Notes: generated by a model not told the origin, from the letters alone. A DNA stretch of 64,000 bases from CAXXHQ01 sp963665265 (GCA_963665265.2 OY762224.2:186001-250000); one strand, 5' to 3'; shown: positions 1 through 10,532, numbered from the stretch's first letter. Program-made: numbers and translations.

Positions 1-86
1 GCGTCGAGCTGAAAGAGTCGATCCTTCGCGGCGGAAAACATTGCACGTTTGAAATTCGCATAGGGAAAGACGCCGCCACGGCGTGA
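1..86 (+). CDS. 3' end of an unidentified gene, possibly a SufR/ArsR-like regulator
   Basis: An open frame enters from the left edge (codons from position 3) and stops at TGA 84-86, giving 27 C-terminal residues that end in GGKHCTFEIRIGKDAATA. The local pattern G-x-x-C-x-F-x-I resembles the C-terminal tail of helix-turn-helix regulators of the SufR/ArsR type, but this is too little sequence for an assignment. The same frame is closed downstream, so the gene does not continue into mutL. The next 245 bases up to mutL carry no other gene I can support. Confidence 0.35.
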   Translation, partial: VELKESILRGGKHCTFEIRIGKDAATA

Positions 87-331
87 ACCGATAGTCCGCA
101 AGCGAATATTTCAATGCTCTTTGGCACGTCGCTGCAATTTTCCGGCTGGTTTTCGGAGGGGCCGAAATAATTGCAATTTTCACGGTTTTTCCGACTCTCG
201 CGGCTCATGGGAAAAGCGGACGCCGTTCGGTATAATTGAGGTTGTCGCGTTTGACGAAAATCCGGCCATTCCTGACGGACGGATCGCATGTCGCAAACGA
301 AGTTTCACCCTCTACGAATAGTATCCGAAGT

Positions 332-2299
332 ATGCCGATACGCGTCCTTTCGCAATCACTGATAAACAAAATCGCCGCGGGCGAAGTCATCGAGCGGCCG
401 GCGAGCGTCGTTAAGGAGTTGATGGAGAACGCCATCGACGCCGGCGCGACCCGGGTCGACGTCGCCGTCGAGCAAGGCGGGCTCGAGATGATTCGCGTCG
501 TCGATAACGGCGGCGGGATTCCGTCCGAAGAGTTGCCGCTCGCCTTGGCCAGCCACGCCACGAGCAAACTGACCGACGTGGACGATCTATTCCGCGTCGG
601 CACGCTCGGTTTCCGGGGCGAAGCGCTCGCTTCGATCGCCGAGATCAGCCGTATGGTTCTCAGCAGCCGCACGCCCGATTCGGACGGGGGCGCCGAATTG
701 GAAACTGTCGGCGGTCGAGTCGGCGAAGTAGCTCCCTGCGGCCGTCCCGTCGGCACGAGCGTCGAGGTCCATAATCTCTTTTTCAATACGCCGGTGCGTC
801 GAAAGTTTCTGAAAACGACGCAAACCGAATTCGGACACGTGGCCGAAGCGTTCACGAGAATCGCGTTGGCCATGCCGCGAGTCCATTTCACGCTACGCCA
901 TAACGAAAAGTTGGCTTTTGAATTGACGACGAGCGACGGGTGGTTGGATCGCATTGCTCGTTTCTTCGGTCGAGAGTTGGCTGATCAATTGATTTGGGTC
1001 GAAAACGCGGACGGCGAGATAGGCGTATCGGGCTACGTCGCGCATCCCAGCCAGAGCCGCAGCCACAACCGCATGCAATATTTTTTCCTCAACGGCCGAC
1101 ACATTCGAGACCGCGCTTTGCAGCACGCCTTGAGCGAGTCGTATCGGGGAATCATGATGACCGGCCGTTATCCGATCGCCTTCATGGCCTTGCGGATGCC
1201 GCCGGAAGACGTGGACGTGAACGTCCACCCGACGAAATTGGAAGTCCGTTTTCAAGATTCAGGACGAATCTACGGCCAGCTGCTTTCGACGCTCCGTAAT
1301 AAATTTCTAACGACCGATTTGGACACCCGGGTGCGTACGGAAGGAACCGATTTCGGCTCGGAAACCGGCCCCGGGTTTGCTGCGACGGACGAGAGAAGCG
1401 CGGCCTCGGCCGCCGCGACGAATCAGACTGCCCAATGGCGGCAGCAACTCGTCGATTGGGCGAAGGGGCGCGTCGAGTCTTGGGACCGGCCCGACGGCGG
1501 CGGCGCCGAAGCGGTCGCCTTCGGCCCGCGGCGCGAAGACGGCGGCTCGGCGTTGAATTCGATGCCGTTGAGATTGAATCCGTTGGCAAGGTCGGCGCGG
1601 TTTTCCCCAGAGAACCCTCAAGATCAAACGGCTGACGATGCGCCGTCCTTCGCCGAAAACAACGTCGAAACGGGCGGAGTTCCGACGGGGGAAGAATTCG
1701 CTAGAATTGACTCCGGCTCGACCTTTCGCCAGCCCTCTGCCTTGCAGATTCACAACCGCTATCTCGTCACGGAGTCCGAGGAAGGCGTAATGGTGATCGA
1801 CCAGCACGCTTTGCACGAACGGATTTTGTACGAGCATTTGCGGAATCGGATTGACGCGGGGGCCTTGGAGACGCAAAGCCTATTAGTGCCTGAACCGATC
1901 GATCTGAGCGCCGGCGATTCCGCGGTCGCTTTGGAATACGCCGATCTGCTCGCCGAGTTGGGCTTGAAAATCGAACCTTTCGGCGGCGACACGATTTTAA
2001 TTTCGTCGTATCCGGCGATGTTGGCGAATTTTCGTCCCGCCGATTTATTGCGCGAAGTATTGGACAAAATTCAAGCGGGAGGAAAACGTCCGGAACGCCG
2101 CGATCTCCTGGACGAACTCCTGCACATGATCGCTTGCAAGGCGGCAATCAAGGCGGGCGATCGACTCACGACCGACGAAATTCAGTCGCTTCTCGAACAG
2201 CGGCATTTGGTCGAGGACTCGCATCATTGCCCCCACGGACGTCCGACCGCCTTGATATTCACCCGCGACGAATTGGACAAGCAATTCAAGAGAGTGTAA
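332..2299 (+). CDS. mutL: DNA mismatch repair protein MutL, endonuclease-type
   Basis: MutL links mismatch recognition by MutS to strand incision. The start at 332 is chosen because the protein then begins MPIRVLSQSLINKIAAGEVI, as MutL proteins do; upstream in-frame codons add an unrelated tail. The GHKL ATPase motifs are present: E29 and N33 in KELMENAIDAGAT, then DNGGGI and GFRGEAL. The C-terminal half carries DQHALHERILYE near residue 490, matching DQHA(X)2E(X)4E, the nickase motif of MutL from organisms without MutH. ACKAAIKAGD and CPHGRPT (near residue 633) complete the metal site. Length is 655 residues, normal for the family, with a low-complexity linker at about 350-460. A TATAAT at 231-236 could be the -10 element, but no good -35 is visible. 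No other repair gene is adjacent. Confidence 0.96.
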   Translation: MPIRVLSQSLINKIAAGEVIERPASVVKELMENAIDAGATRVDVAVEQGGLEMIRVVDNGGGIPSEELPLALASHATSKLTDVDDLFRVGTLGFRGEALASIAEISRMVLSSRTPDSDGGAELETVGGRVGEVAPCGRPVGTSVEVHNLFFNTPVRRKFLKTTQTEFGHVAEAFTRIALAMPRVHFTLRHNEKLAFELTTSDGWLDRIARFFGRELADQLIWVENADGEIGVSGYVAHPSQSRSHNRMQYFFLNGRHIRDRALQHALSESYRGIMMTGRYPIAFMALRMPPEDVDVNVHPTKLEVRFQDSGRIYGQLLSTLRNKFLTTDLDTRVRTEGTDFGSETGPGFAATDERSAASAAATNQTAQWRQQLVDWAKGRVESWDRPDGGGAEAVAFGPRREDGGSALNSMPLRLNPLARSARFSPENPQDQTADDAPSFAENNVETGGVPTGEEFARIDSGSTFRQPSALQIHNRYLVTESEEGVMVIDQHALHERILYEHLRNRIDAGALETQSLLVPEPIDLSAGDSAVALEYADLLAELGLKIEPFGGDTILISSYPAMLANFRPADLLREVLDKIQAGGKRPERRDLLDELLHMIACKAAIKAGDRLTTDEIQSLLEQRHLVEDSHHCPHGRPTALIFTRDELDKQFKRV

Positions 2300-2388
2300 G
2301 CGAGCTTCGGAGCCCGGGCGAATAGAACTCACCGTAACGCAGTCATTCGACGTCGAAGCAGTCGTTTAATAATAAAACACTCACCACC

Positions 2389-4272
2389 ATGAATCGTAAG
2401 CGAAACCGCGAAATACGTAAACCGCTACCGACTCCCGCGGCGATCCAAACCGACAAACCGGCGAAGTCGCGTGCGGGGACCGTCGTCTGCGCATTGCTGG
2501 TCGCGACGGTTTTCGCCGTTTTTTATCAAACCGCCAGTTTCGATTTCGTCAACTACGACGATGATGTATACGTTTGTCAAAATCCTCCGGTGCAGACGGG
2601 CATAACGGCTCCCGGAGTAAAATGGGCATTCACTTCTTTCCATTGCTCGAATTGGCACCCGCTGACCTGGCTTTCGCACATGGCCGATTGCGAGATGTTC
2701 GGGCTTCGACCGGGCCTACATCACCTTACGAACGTTTTCATTCACGCCGTCACGTCGACGTTGTTATTCCTTCTTTTGCGGCGAATGACGGGGCGATTCT
2801 GGCCCAGCGCATTCGTCGCTTTTCTTTTCGCAATCCATCCCCTACGTGCGGAATCCGTCGCATGGGTCGCGGAACGTAAAGATTTATTGAGCGGTTTTTT
2901 CTTCATACTCACGCTTTGGGCCTACGTCAGCTACGCAAAAAAAACCTTTTCACCGTTTCGCTACGCGGTCGTGATCGCCCTGTTCGCCTTGGGTTTGATG
3001 TCGAAGCCGATGCTCGTCACGCTGCCTTGCGTGCTCTTGCTGTTGGACTATTGGCCCCTGGAAAGAATGAACGTCGATTCGCTAAGAGCCTTCGGCCAAT
3101 CGTTCAAGCGACTGATTATCGAAAAAATCCCGCTCTTCACGCTCTCGGCCGCGGCCTGCGCCGTCACTATCGCGGCGCAGCGATCCGAAATCGCGACCCA
3201 CGCGCATATTCCGTTCCTGACGCGACTGGAAAACGCGATCGTATCCTTCGTGTCCTATTTTGGAATGACGCTCTACCCCGAAAACCTCGCTGTATTGTAT
3301 CCTTATCCGAAAGACGGCGTTCCGACGACGCGGTTCATGCTCGCCGCTGTTACGCTCGTCGCGATCACGACGGCGACGATTTTTCTCCGAAAGCGCAGCC
3401 CGTATTTGCTTATGGGTTGGCTGTGGTTCCTGGGAATGCTCGTTCCGACAATCGGTTTAGTTCAGGTCGGCGAGCAGTCGATGGCCGATCGCTATACATA
3501 TCTGCCGCAGATCGGATTACTCATCGCGTTAGTTTGGGGCGCGGCCGCAGCGGCGCAAACGTTACGAATTAGCGAAAAGACGATCGGCGCGGCGACAGGG
3601 GTTTTAATCGCGACCTTGGCATGCCTTACGGCCCTGCAAACATCCTATTGGCGAAACAGCCTCGCCGTATGGACGCATGCTGCGGAATGCACTTCTCAAA
3701 ACTACGTGGCCCACAATAACATCGCCGGCATCTACTTAGATCTCGGCATCATTGATAACGTCGTCGAACATTGCGAACAATCCTTGAAATTCAATTCTGA
3801 CAATACGAAGGCGCACTTCAATCTTGGACTGTATTACAGTAGAACGCACAAGTACGCTGAGGCGATCAAACAATACTCATCCGCAATTCAATGCGACTCG
3901 ACGAACTCCCAAGCGTATTTTTATCTCGCTTTGAGCTTACAAGAGACCGGCAAATCGAAAGAGGCGATTCCGTATTACGAGAAAGGAATCTCACTTGATC
4001 CGGAAAACACCAATGCGCTGAACAATTACGGTCAGTTGCTCGATCAGCTAAACAAGCCTGAAGAAGCGCTTCGTCAGTATTCCGCGGCCTTTCACGCCAG
4101 CCCCGACTTTCTGGAAGCATATTTGAACTACATAGCCGCTTGCGAGAAAGCGAATCTTCTCTCAGATGCGACCGTCGCCGCGAAAACCGCATTGGCGATC
4201 GCTCGAACGCGCGATCAAAAAGAGACGATTCGCCAATTAAAAGACTGGCTGGCGAAACACGCAAACAAGTGA
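2389..4272 (+). CDS. TMTC-like multi-pass membrane protein with C-terminal TPR repeats
   Basis: A 627-residue membrane protein. After a basic N-terminus it has about nine to ten hydrophobic segments (residues about 30-420), followed by tandem TPR units (about 440-620). The first loop contains FVNYDDDVYV, an acidic motif like the catalytic loop of GT-C fold glycosyltransferases, and HPLRAESVAWVAERKDLLS, a signature of the TMTC/DUF1736 group. Eukaryotic TMTC proteins are O-mannosyltransferases; planctomycetes carry many relatives of unknown substrate. I infer a lipid-linked-sugar-dependent glycosyltransferase in the cytoplasmic membrane, with the TPR part holding the protein substrate, but the reaction is unproven. 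It starts 89 bases after mutL without a clear Shine-Dalgarno and converges with the metalloprotease gene downstream. Confidence 0.8.
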   Translation: MNRKRNREIRKPLPTPAAIQTDKPAKSRAGTVVCALLVATVFAVFYQTASFDFVNYDDDVYVCQNPPVQTGITAPGVKWAFTSFHCSNWHPLTWLSHMADCEMFGLRPGLHHLTNVFIHAVTSTLLFLLLRRMTGRFWPSAFVAFLFAIHPLRAESVAWVAERKDLLSGFFFILTLWAYVSYAKKTFSPFRYAVVIALFALGLMSKPMLVTLPCVLLLLDYWPLERMNVDSLRAFGQSFKRLIIEKIPLFTLSAAACAVTIAAQRSEIATHAHIPFLTRLENAIVSFVSYFGMTLYPENLAVLYPYPKDGVPTTRFMLAAVTLVAITTATIFLRKRSPYLLMGWLWFLGMLVPTIGLVQVGEQSMADRYTYLPQIGLLIALVWGAAAAAQTLRISEKTIGAATGVLIATLACLTALQTSYWRNSLAVWTHAAECTSQNYVAHNNIAGIYLDLGIIDNVVEHCEQSLKFNSDNTKAHFNLGLYYSRTHKYAEAIKQYSSAIQCDSTNSQAYFYLALSLQETGKSKEAIPYYEKGISLDPENTNALNNYGQLLDQLNKPEEALRQYSAAFHASPDFLEAYLNYIAACEKANLLSDATVAAKTALAIARTRDQKETIRQLKDWLAKHANK

Positions 4273-4317
4273 CGATTGGCGTCTCTCGCTTTAAGAGCCC
4301 ACTTTATCGTTCTTGTC

Positions 4318-6012
4318 TTAAGCCGTTCGGCTTTGTTTGCGAAAGCGCCAGACAGTCGCCGTTATTGCCGCGAGCGAAAACGCGATACCGCTCGGCTCGG
4401 GAACTTCGGCTGCGAAAGAGGTCGTAGTCGCGCCAAGCGTGAGGCTGTCGGCGACGAGGCAGCCGACCGTTAACGTAGCCGAGCCGGCGACAACGACGGA
4501 GCCGGTTCCGTCAATGACGTCGATCGCATGCGTTCCCGACGCCGCCAAAAGAGTTCCCGCATATTCCAGCGTCACGGTCGAGTTTCCAGCAAACGCCGCG
4601 GAGCCGGCCAACGAGAGGGTTCCGTCGACGACGTTCGTTAGGCCGGTATACGTGTTTACTCCCTCGAGTTGAAGAACGCCCGTGCCTGTTTTAGTAAGCG
4701 AGGCGGTTCCTTGAATCGAGGCGGCGATGACGAGCTTTCCCTCGCCTTCGATCGACCAGACGGCGTCAGCGGCGAGAACGACGTTCCGTGTAATCGTTTG
4801 CGTTCCGGCCGAGGCTGCGGTGCGGGTTAACCCGCCCGACGCTAGCGTCAGCGAACCGGCCGTCCCGCCGAGAGTGAACGTTGCATTCGCGTCAAACACG
4901 ACGCTTTGCGCGGCGCGATCGCCTCCAAGCTGAATTACCGGCGCCCCGCCGAGATTGCCTTGAAAGACGACTTGCGTCATGGCGTCGGGAGCCGTCGCGT
5001 TGCCGAACTGCGACCAATTCGCGGCGGTTTGCCAATTTAGCGTACTCCCGGAACGCGTCCAAAAGCACTTCACGATCCAGCCCATGTCTTTAAGCATTCC
5101 GGTCTCGACGGCGGAAGGAGTGCGAACCGTCGTCCCCGTCGTCAGTTGATAATTCATTAATCCGTCCGCGTCGGGATCGGTGTGATAGATGCTGGAGCCG
5201 TAGCTGTAGCTTGAAGGGGCGTAGACGGTCGGTCGCGCGCCGCCGTTGGCCGCCGCGGCGTATTGCCCTCCCCAATACAACTTGTCGCCGGCGGGCGTTC
5301 CGCTAAACACATTCGTATAAAGGGTCGGCGCCGCCGTGCTCGTCGCGCTCTCCCGAAGATTTTTATCATAGGCCGATAGCGCGGTTACTTCCCAACCGGC
5401 GTCGCCCCAGGTCGGGGTTAATGTGTAGTTGTAGTCGTAATAAGAACCGGAAAAGCCTAACGCGTGACCGATTTCATGCATCACGACGCTCGTGAAGTCG
5501 TACTGGGACGAGCCCGGCGCTCCCAAACCGACGTTCCACGAAAAATCGCTGTTCAAGCAAACATACGCGTCGTAAGAGGATTCGGGATCAACCGAAGCGC
5601 CGCCGTCCCGCCAAGCATATTCCAGGTTCGTTTTTAAAACGCCGGCGTCAATCATGTTGACTCCGCCTCCTTGGCCGAGGACGCCAATGCCCAGGCTAGC
5701 CGAATTGCCCCAAACGACGGAAAGCCGGATGGATCGTCCGGAGGAATTGCCGATGCCGTTCGACCAAGTGAGCAACGCCGACTCCAAGGCGGCGACGTCG
5801 GTCGACGTCGTCCAATCTTTTGCGCCGACGATGCCTAAAACGCCGCTATCCTCTTTTAGCCCGTAAAGAGTCACGTCAAAAACTCCGACTTGCAGAGTCG
5901 TAACGGCCTGCGCGGAGACGCCGAACGCCGAACAAATCAGCGTGACGACGGACAGAATCGCGCAATAATAACTTGCGCGACGACTAAGCTTGCGTAAAAT
6001 GTCGTTGCGCAT
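4318..6012 (-). CDS. PEP-CTERM metalloprotease-like protein (NF038122 type) with beta-strand repeats
   Basis: A 564-residue secreted protein. Residues 1-35 are a signal peptide ending near VSAQA. The zinc-binding motif HEIGHALGF lies at residues 179-187 (ligands H179 and H183, catalytic E180). The metzincin third ligand three residues after the glycine is a glycine here, so the third ligand must lie elsewhere; this is usual in the NF038122 group. Residues about 320-530 form autotransporter-associated beta-strand repeats (LTKTGTGVLQLEGVNTYTG). The end, VPEPSGIAFSLAAITATVW followed by RFRKQ, is a PEP-CTERM sorting signal, so the protein is probably processed by an exosortase system encoded elsewhere. 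GGAG lies about 10 bases before the ATG. Its substrate is unknown. Confidence 0.85.
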   Translation of the reverse strand: MRNDILRKLSRRASYYCAILSVVTLICSAFGVSAQAVTTLQVGVFDVTLYGLKEDSGVLGIVGAKDWTTSTDVAALESALLTWSNGIGNSSGRSIRLSVVWGNSASLGIGVLGQGGGVNMIDAGVLKTNLEYAWRDGGASVDPESSYDAYVCLNSDFSWNVGLGAPGSSQYDFTSVVMHEIGHALGFSGSYYDYNYTLTPTWGDAGWEVTALSAYDKNLRESATSTAAPTLYTNVFSGTPAGDKLYWGGQYAAAANGGARPTVYAPSSYSYGSSIYHTDPDADGLMNYQLTTGTTVRTPSAVETGMLKDMGWIVKCFWTRSGSTLNWQTAANWSQFGNATAPDAMTQVVFQGNLGGAPVIQLGGDRAAQSVVFDANATFTLGGTAGSLTLASGGLTRTAASAGTQTITRNVVLAADAVWSIEGEGKLVIAASIQGTASLTKTGTGVLQLEGVNTYTGLTNVVDGTLSLAGSAAFAGNSTVTLEYAGTLLAASGTHAIDVIDGTGSVVVAGSATLTVGCLVADSLTLGATTTSFAAEVPEPSGIAFSLAAITATVWRFRKQSRTA

Positions 6013-6139
6013 CGAATGAACGCTCCTTCGGAACTCGCAAACTAGTTCGATCCCTTAACCAAAAACGACGCCGTTTCGTCGCGACCGCAACGGCTCGGCG
6101 TCCGATAAGCAAGACAAATCAATCTCAACGCCGACGACG

Positions 6140-6898
6140 CTAACTTTCGGCGGAAAGTCGGGCGGGAGTGGGCAACTTGATCGTAAACCGCGTTCCCTTT
6201 CCGGCTTCGCTCTGTAACGAAATCTCGCCGCCGTGGGCTTCAATAATTTTCCGAACGGTCGGAAGTCCCAATCCCGACCCGCCGTTTTTCGTTGAAAAAA
6301 AGGCGTCAAAAATATGCTCTTGGGTTTTTTCGTCCATGCCGCAACCGGTGTCGATCAAATCGAGCGCGACTCCTTCCGGCGTGGCGTAGGTGCGCACCAT
6401 CAATTGCCCGCCGCCCGGCATCGCCTGCTCGGCGTTGATGATTAAATTCAGCAACGCGCCGTGAAAGGCTTCCGGGTCGAGCAAAACGGTCGGCAAATCA
6501 TTCGTCAAGTAATCGAGAATTTCAATGCGCGCATCAGTCGCCTTCGGCTGGAAAAATTCCAACGCGAGACGAACCTGCGCATTCAAATCGCACGACTTCT
6601 TGCGAAGATGATGCGCCCGAGCGAATCCCAAAAACGTATCCAAAAGGTCTTGCAGGCGAAGACATTCCTTTTGCACCACCTCAACCTTGCGAAGCATCCG
6701 GCGTTCGCGAGGAGAATCCCCTTCTCGCAAATCTTCGCCCAACAACTCCATATTCATCCGAATCGTGGAAAGCGGATTCTTTATCTCATGAGCGAGACCG
6801 CCGGCCAGCTTGGCGATCTCCGTATATTGCTCCGCGAGATTGTCGTATTTTCGGTCGCTTTGTTCAATCATTATGTTTTCGTAAAACTCCCCGATCAC
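6140..6898 (-). CDS. Soluble two-component sensor histidine kinase (NtrB-like core)
   Basis: A 252-residue kinase with no transmembrane segment and no recognisable sensor domain. It has a short N-terminal coiled stretch, then the H-box LAHEIKNPLSTIRMN with phospho-acceptor H37, the N-box LLNLIINAEQAM, the G1 box DTGCGMD and the G2 box GGSGLGLPTVRKII. The HEIKNPL form is typical of NtrB/AtoS-type kinases that pair with sigma54-activator regulators. No response regulator is adjacent, so the partner is unknown. The listed start is a GTG; an ATG nine codons in (6871) follows GGGGAG at a longer spacing and is an alternative. It is divergent from the AsmA-like gene. Confidence 0.88.
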   Translation of the reverse strand: MIGEFYENIMIEQSDRKYDNLAEQYTEIAKLAGGLAHEIKNPLSTIRMNMELLGEDLREGDSPRERRMLRKVEVVQKECLRLQDLLDTFLGFARAHHLRKKSCDLNAQVRLALEFFQPKATDARIEILDYLTNDLPTVLLDPEAFHGALLNLIINAEQAMPGGGQLMVRTYATPEGVALDLIDTGCGMDEKTQEHIFDAFFSTKNGGSGLGLPTVRKIIEAHGGEISLQSEAGKGTRFTIKLPTPARLSAES

Positions 6899-7076
6899 GT
6901 ATCTTAAAGCAATTTCGTCGATTTTCCAGTCTTTTTGTGAAAAACGCCCGACAAAACGGGCGAAATACGCGTTTTTTCGATCTGGAACCAGTCTCCCCCC
7001 CGCGATACAATACGCCGCCTATTTTCCCACGTCGGACTCCGACGCCCGACGCGGTCTTTTTTCAGGATCGGATACC

Positions 7077-10000
7077 ATGGCGAAAAGCGTTAAACGAGAT
7101 TTCTCGGATCGGATGGTCGAATTAAATCTCCAGGGACATTCGCGTAAGGCGCCCGGCAGGAGACGCGGGGTACGGCTCCTTCTCGCCTTCTTCCTCCTAC
7201 TCTTTTTGCTCGTCGGACTCGCCCCCACGATTTTATCCCGAGCGGCGATCGCCAATTGGGCCATTGCGCGTTACGGAAATCTTGACGGAACCGCAACGGT
7301 CGAATCTCTATCCTTCGGATGGGTCACTTCGATTGAAGTTCGCGGAATCACGGCAAAGGACGGCGAAGGACATGCCGTGGCCGAAGTTCCCGCCGCATCG
7401 CTAAATCGCACGCTCCTCGGACTGATTCTAAATCATAAAGATATCGGTTCTTTGCGAATCGAACGGCCTCGCTTAACCGTCGCGGCGCGAACCGACGGCA
7501 GCAACATCGAAGATTATCTGAAAAACTATTTAACGCCGAACGGGCAAGACTCGTCCGCAAAAACCGCTTCCTCCGGCGCAATCGGCATGGAGATCGTCGT
7601 CGAAGACGGCTCCGTCCTTCTGCTCGATCAAACGTCACGACAGGAAAGACGTTGGGAATGCAAAAATTTATACGTGAAGGCGACCGTTCCAAGCGGCTCC
7701 GACAAACCGATTGAAGCGAAGATTTCCTCGCAATGGACCGACGGTCGACGCGGCGGAAAAATGGTCGCCGACGCAAGACTGAACCTCGCCTCGAACGCGA
7801 CTTCGTTTGGCGCAGGCGTCGCCAACGTCAACGTCGAAGCTTTTCCGCTCTCGGCGATCGGACCGGCTCTCGCCCGTTTCACGACCGGCGCTCAGGTCGA
7901 AGGGGACCTCAACGGCGAAATTCACGCCCAATGGGGCGGCGAAGGATCGCGCAACGGCTCATTCGTGCAAGCCGACGCCGTGGCCGCCGACCTCTTCCTC
8001 TCTTCGACTGCCTTGGGCGACGACGCCTTGCGATTCCAGAAGGTCAATCTAACCGCCCGCATCGACGGCTCCGCGGATGAATGGAACGTGCAAAAAGCCG
8101 AACTGGTCTGCGACGTCGGCGGACTGGCGGCCCTCGGAAAATTTAAGTTCGACGCCAAACGCCAAGCGACCGATTACCTGACCTATTTGCGGCAATCGTT
8201 TGAAGTGCAAGGCGGGTTCGACGTCGCTCGTCTTGCCGCCATGCTGCCGAACGCCTTGCATGTCCGCAAGGAGACGAAGATCGTCTCCGGCCAAGTTCAA
8301 CTCGCTTTGCGAAGTCAGCCCGGCGAGTCGGGCGGAAGCTGGACCCTCGACGCGCAAGCCGCGAATCTCGCCGCCGAAAACGCCGGCAAGGCGTTTAACC
8401 TGGAACGACCGCTTATCGTTCGCTGCGCCGCGCATGAAACAAAAGACGGCTTCATCGCCGACGAGCTGCGCTGCGAATCCGACTTCCTAAAAATCCACGG
8501 CTCCGGCGAACCGAACGACGCCTCCGCTTCCGTCGCCTTCGACCTCTCGAAACTGGCCGATCAGTTGAGTCGCTTCGTCGATCTCGGCGATATGCGCATG
8601 GCGGGCGAAGGCTGGGGGAACCTAAACTGGAAACGCGGCGCCGACAAACGCTTCGACGCAGAGCTGGAACTGCAAGCAAGTAAAGTTCAAGTCGCCTTTC
8701 CGAACAAGCCGCCGATGAACGAAGAGCTTTTGCAATTCGCCGCTAAAGCGACCGGCCAAACCGATTTCACCTCGAACACGAAAATCGAGACCGCGACCGC
8801 CACGCTCGCCGCCGGACAAGATCGGCTCGACGCCCAGTTACGCCAGCCCGTCGATATGCGAGTTTCCGGCGGAACGTGGCCGATCCACGCCTCGATGCAA
8901 GGACTCCTTCAAAACTGGTTCGCCCGCGCGGCGACCTTCGTCTCGGTCGGCGATTGGCGAGTCGTCGGCCAAGGCGTGATCGATCTGCAAACGGTCTTCG
9001 CTTCGGATAAAGTCGAATTATCGCAGTTGACCGTCACCGCGCAACCGTTGGTCGTTTCATCCCCTTCCATGCGCATCGAGGAGCCGAAGATCGAACTGAC
9101 CGCCGCAGGCGATTGGGACGGCGCCAAGCGTCGCCTGCAAATGAAACTCGTTCGACTCATTTCCGCCACGGTCAGCGCCGAAGCGCAAGACGTCGTCTGT
9201 CTGATGCCGGAAAAAGGCGCGCTCGACGTCACCGGCGCGGCGGGCTATCGCGCTAATCTCAATCGCGTCGGACAATGGTTCGTCGATCGCACGAAACCGG
9301 CCGCCTGGAGCATGGCCGGCGAATTGGTCGGCAACGCCCAAATGAAAAGGGCCGGCGGAGTCATCCAATGCGAAACCGTCGCCGACATAAACGGATTCTC
9401 CGCCTCGAACGCCTCAGGACAACGTTTCGCCGAGCCGCGCATGCGCGCGACGATGAACGCCTCGTACGATCCGCTCTCGGGCGTCGTTCAGTTGAACAAA
9501 GCCGAAGCCGCATCGAGCTTCTTCGCGCTCGGCGCAGGCGGCCGAGTCAACGTCGCTCAATCGCCCATGACGGCGGAAATAGACGCCGGCGTGAATTATG
9601 ACTTGCAACGCATCTCGGCCATGCTCGAACCGTACTTAGGCAAAAATATCCGACTCGCCGGTCGCCGGTCCGGATCGCTCGCTTGGCGAGGCCCGATCAA
9701 TATGACGCAAGGCCGCGCCTCGGCCGATTTGACCTGGGACGCCGCCTCAATATACGGTCTGGAAATCGGCGCCGCGAACCTCAAACCGCGTTTGGCCGAC
9801 GGCGTTCTACAAATCGATCCGCTGCAAATGAACGTCAACGGCGGCCAAGTCTACTTGGCCCCGAAAATGTTTTTCAATCAAAACGACGCAACGCTCGTCA
9901 TGCCGGCCGGCCCCCTCGTAAAAAACGTCCAGATTACTAAAGAGATGTGCGCCTCGGGCTTGATGTTCGTCGCCCCGTTCCTGGCCGGCGTCTCGTCGGC

Positions 10001-10532
10001 CCAAGGAGCGTTCTCGATCGACTTGGACGGCTGCAAAGTTCCTCTTAGCGATCCGTCGAAGGGCGACCTCGCCGGAAGATTCACCGTCCATTCGATTGAC
10101 GTCGGCCCCGGTCCGTTCACCCAAGAGCTCGGCGCCTTAATGGGACGACGCGCGCAAGCCAGCTTGCGAAAAGAGTCGGTCATTCCCTTCTGGCTCTCCG
10201 GCGGACGCGTTTATCACCGCGACTTGGAGCTAGTTTTCCCTGAATTCACGGTAAAAACCCACGGCTCGGTCGGCTTCGACGAAACGTTGGCCATAACGGC
10301 CGAATTGCCCGTTCCTTCAAAATGGCTGGAAAACAACCCGCTCGCTACGACGCTGAAGGACCAAAAAATCCAGTTGCCGATCGGCGGAACGCTGACCAAA
10401 CCGCAGTTGGACCAAAAAGTCGTTCAGGCCCAAAGCGCGAAATTCATTCGCAACGCGACTCGAAACGCCGTCCAAAACGAATTGAACAAGCAGCTTGATC
10501 GATTGCTGCCGATCAATAATAATCAGAAGTAG
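7077..10532 (+). CDS. AsmA-like envelope protein (TamB/AsmA superfamily)
   Basis: An 1151-residue protein with one N-terminal membrane anchor (about residues 27-55) after an Arg/Lys-rich stretch, then a very long periplasmic region of amphipathic beta-strand character. The N-terminal pattern (anchor, then AIARYGNLDGTATVESLSFGW) and the C-terminal block (GSVGFDETLAITAELPVP, then IQLPIGGTLTKPQLD) are the layout of AsmA-like proteins. Family members form lipid-transfer grooves between inner and outer membranes or assist outer-membrane assembly. That role here is inference; no partner such as TamA is in the window. The start follows the candidate -10 element TACAAT at 7006-7011. The MBL-fold hydrolase follows after 44 bases and may be co-transcribed. 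Confidence 0.75.
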   Translation: MAKSVKRDFSDRMVELNLQGHSRKAPGRRRGVRLLLAFFLLLFLLVGLAPTILSRAAIANWAIARYGNLDGTATVESLSFGWVTSIEVRGITAKDGEGHAVAEVPAASLNRTLLGLILNHKDIGSLRIERPRLTVAARTDGSNIEDYLKNYLTPNGQDSSAKTASSGAIGMEIVVEDGSVLLLDQTSRQERRWECKNLYVKATVPSGSDKPIEAKISSQWTDGRRGGKMVADARLNLASNATSFGAGVANVNVEAFPLSAIGPALARFTTGAQVEGDLNGEIHAQWGGEGSRNGSFVQADAVAADLFLSSTALGDDALRFQKVNLTARIDGSADEWNVQKAELVCDVGGLAALGKFKFDAKRQATDYLTYLRQSFEVQGGFDVARLAAMLPNALHVRKETKIVSGQVQLALRSQPGESGGSWTLDAQAANLAAENAGKAFNLERPLIVRCAAHETKDGFIADELRCESDFLKIHGSGEPNDASASVAFDLSKLADQLSRFVDLGDMRMAGEGWGNLNWKRGADKRFDAELELQASKVQVAFPNKPPMNEELLQFAAKATGQTDFTSNTKIETATATLAAGQDRLDAQLRQPVDMRVSGGTWPIHASMQGLLQNWFARAATFVSVGDWRVVGQGVIDLQTVFASDKVELSQLTVTAQPLVVSSPSMRIEEPKIELTAAGDWDGAKRRLQMKLVRLISATVSAEAQDVVCLMPEKGALDVTGAAGYRANLNRVGQWFVDRTKPAAWSMAGELVGNAQMKRAGGVIQCETVADINGFSASNASGQRFAEPRMRATMNASYDPLSGVVQLNKAEAASSFFALGAGGRVNVAQSPMTAEIDAGVNYDLQRISAMLEPYLGKNIRLAGRRSGSLAWRGPINMTQGRASADLTWDAASIYGLEIGAANLKPRLADGVLQIDPLQMNVNGGQVYLAPKMFFNQNDATLVMPAGPLVKNVQITKEMCASGLMFVAPFLAGVSSAQGAFSIDLDGCKVPLSDPSKGDLAGRFTVHSIDVGPGPFTQELGALMGRRAQASLRKESVIPFWLSGGRVYHRDLELVFPEFTVKTHGSVGFDETLAITAELPVPSKWLENNPLATTLKDQKIQLPIGGTLTKPQLDQKVVQAQSAKFIRNATRNAVQNELNKQLDRLLPINNNQK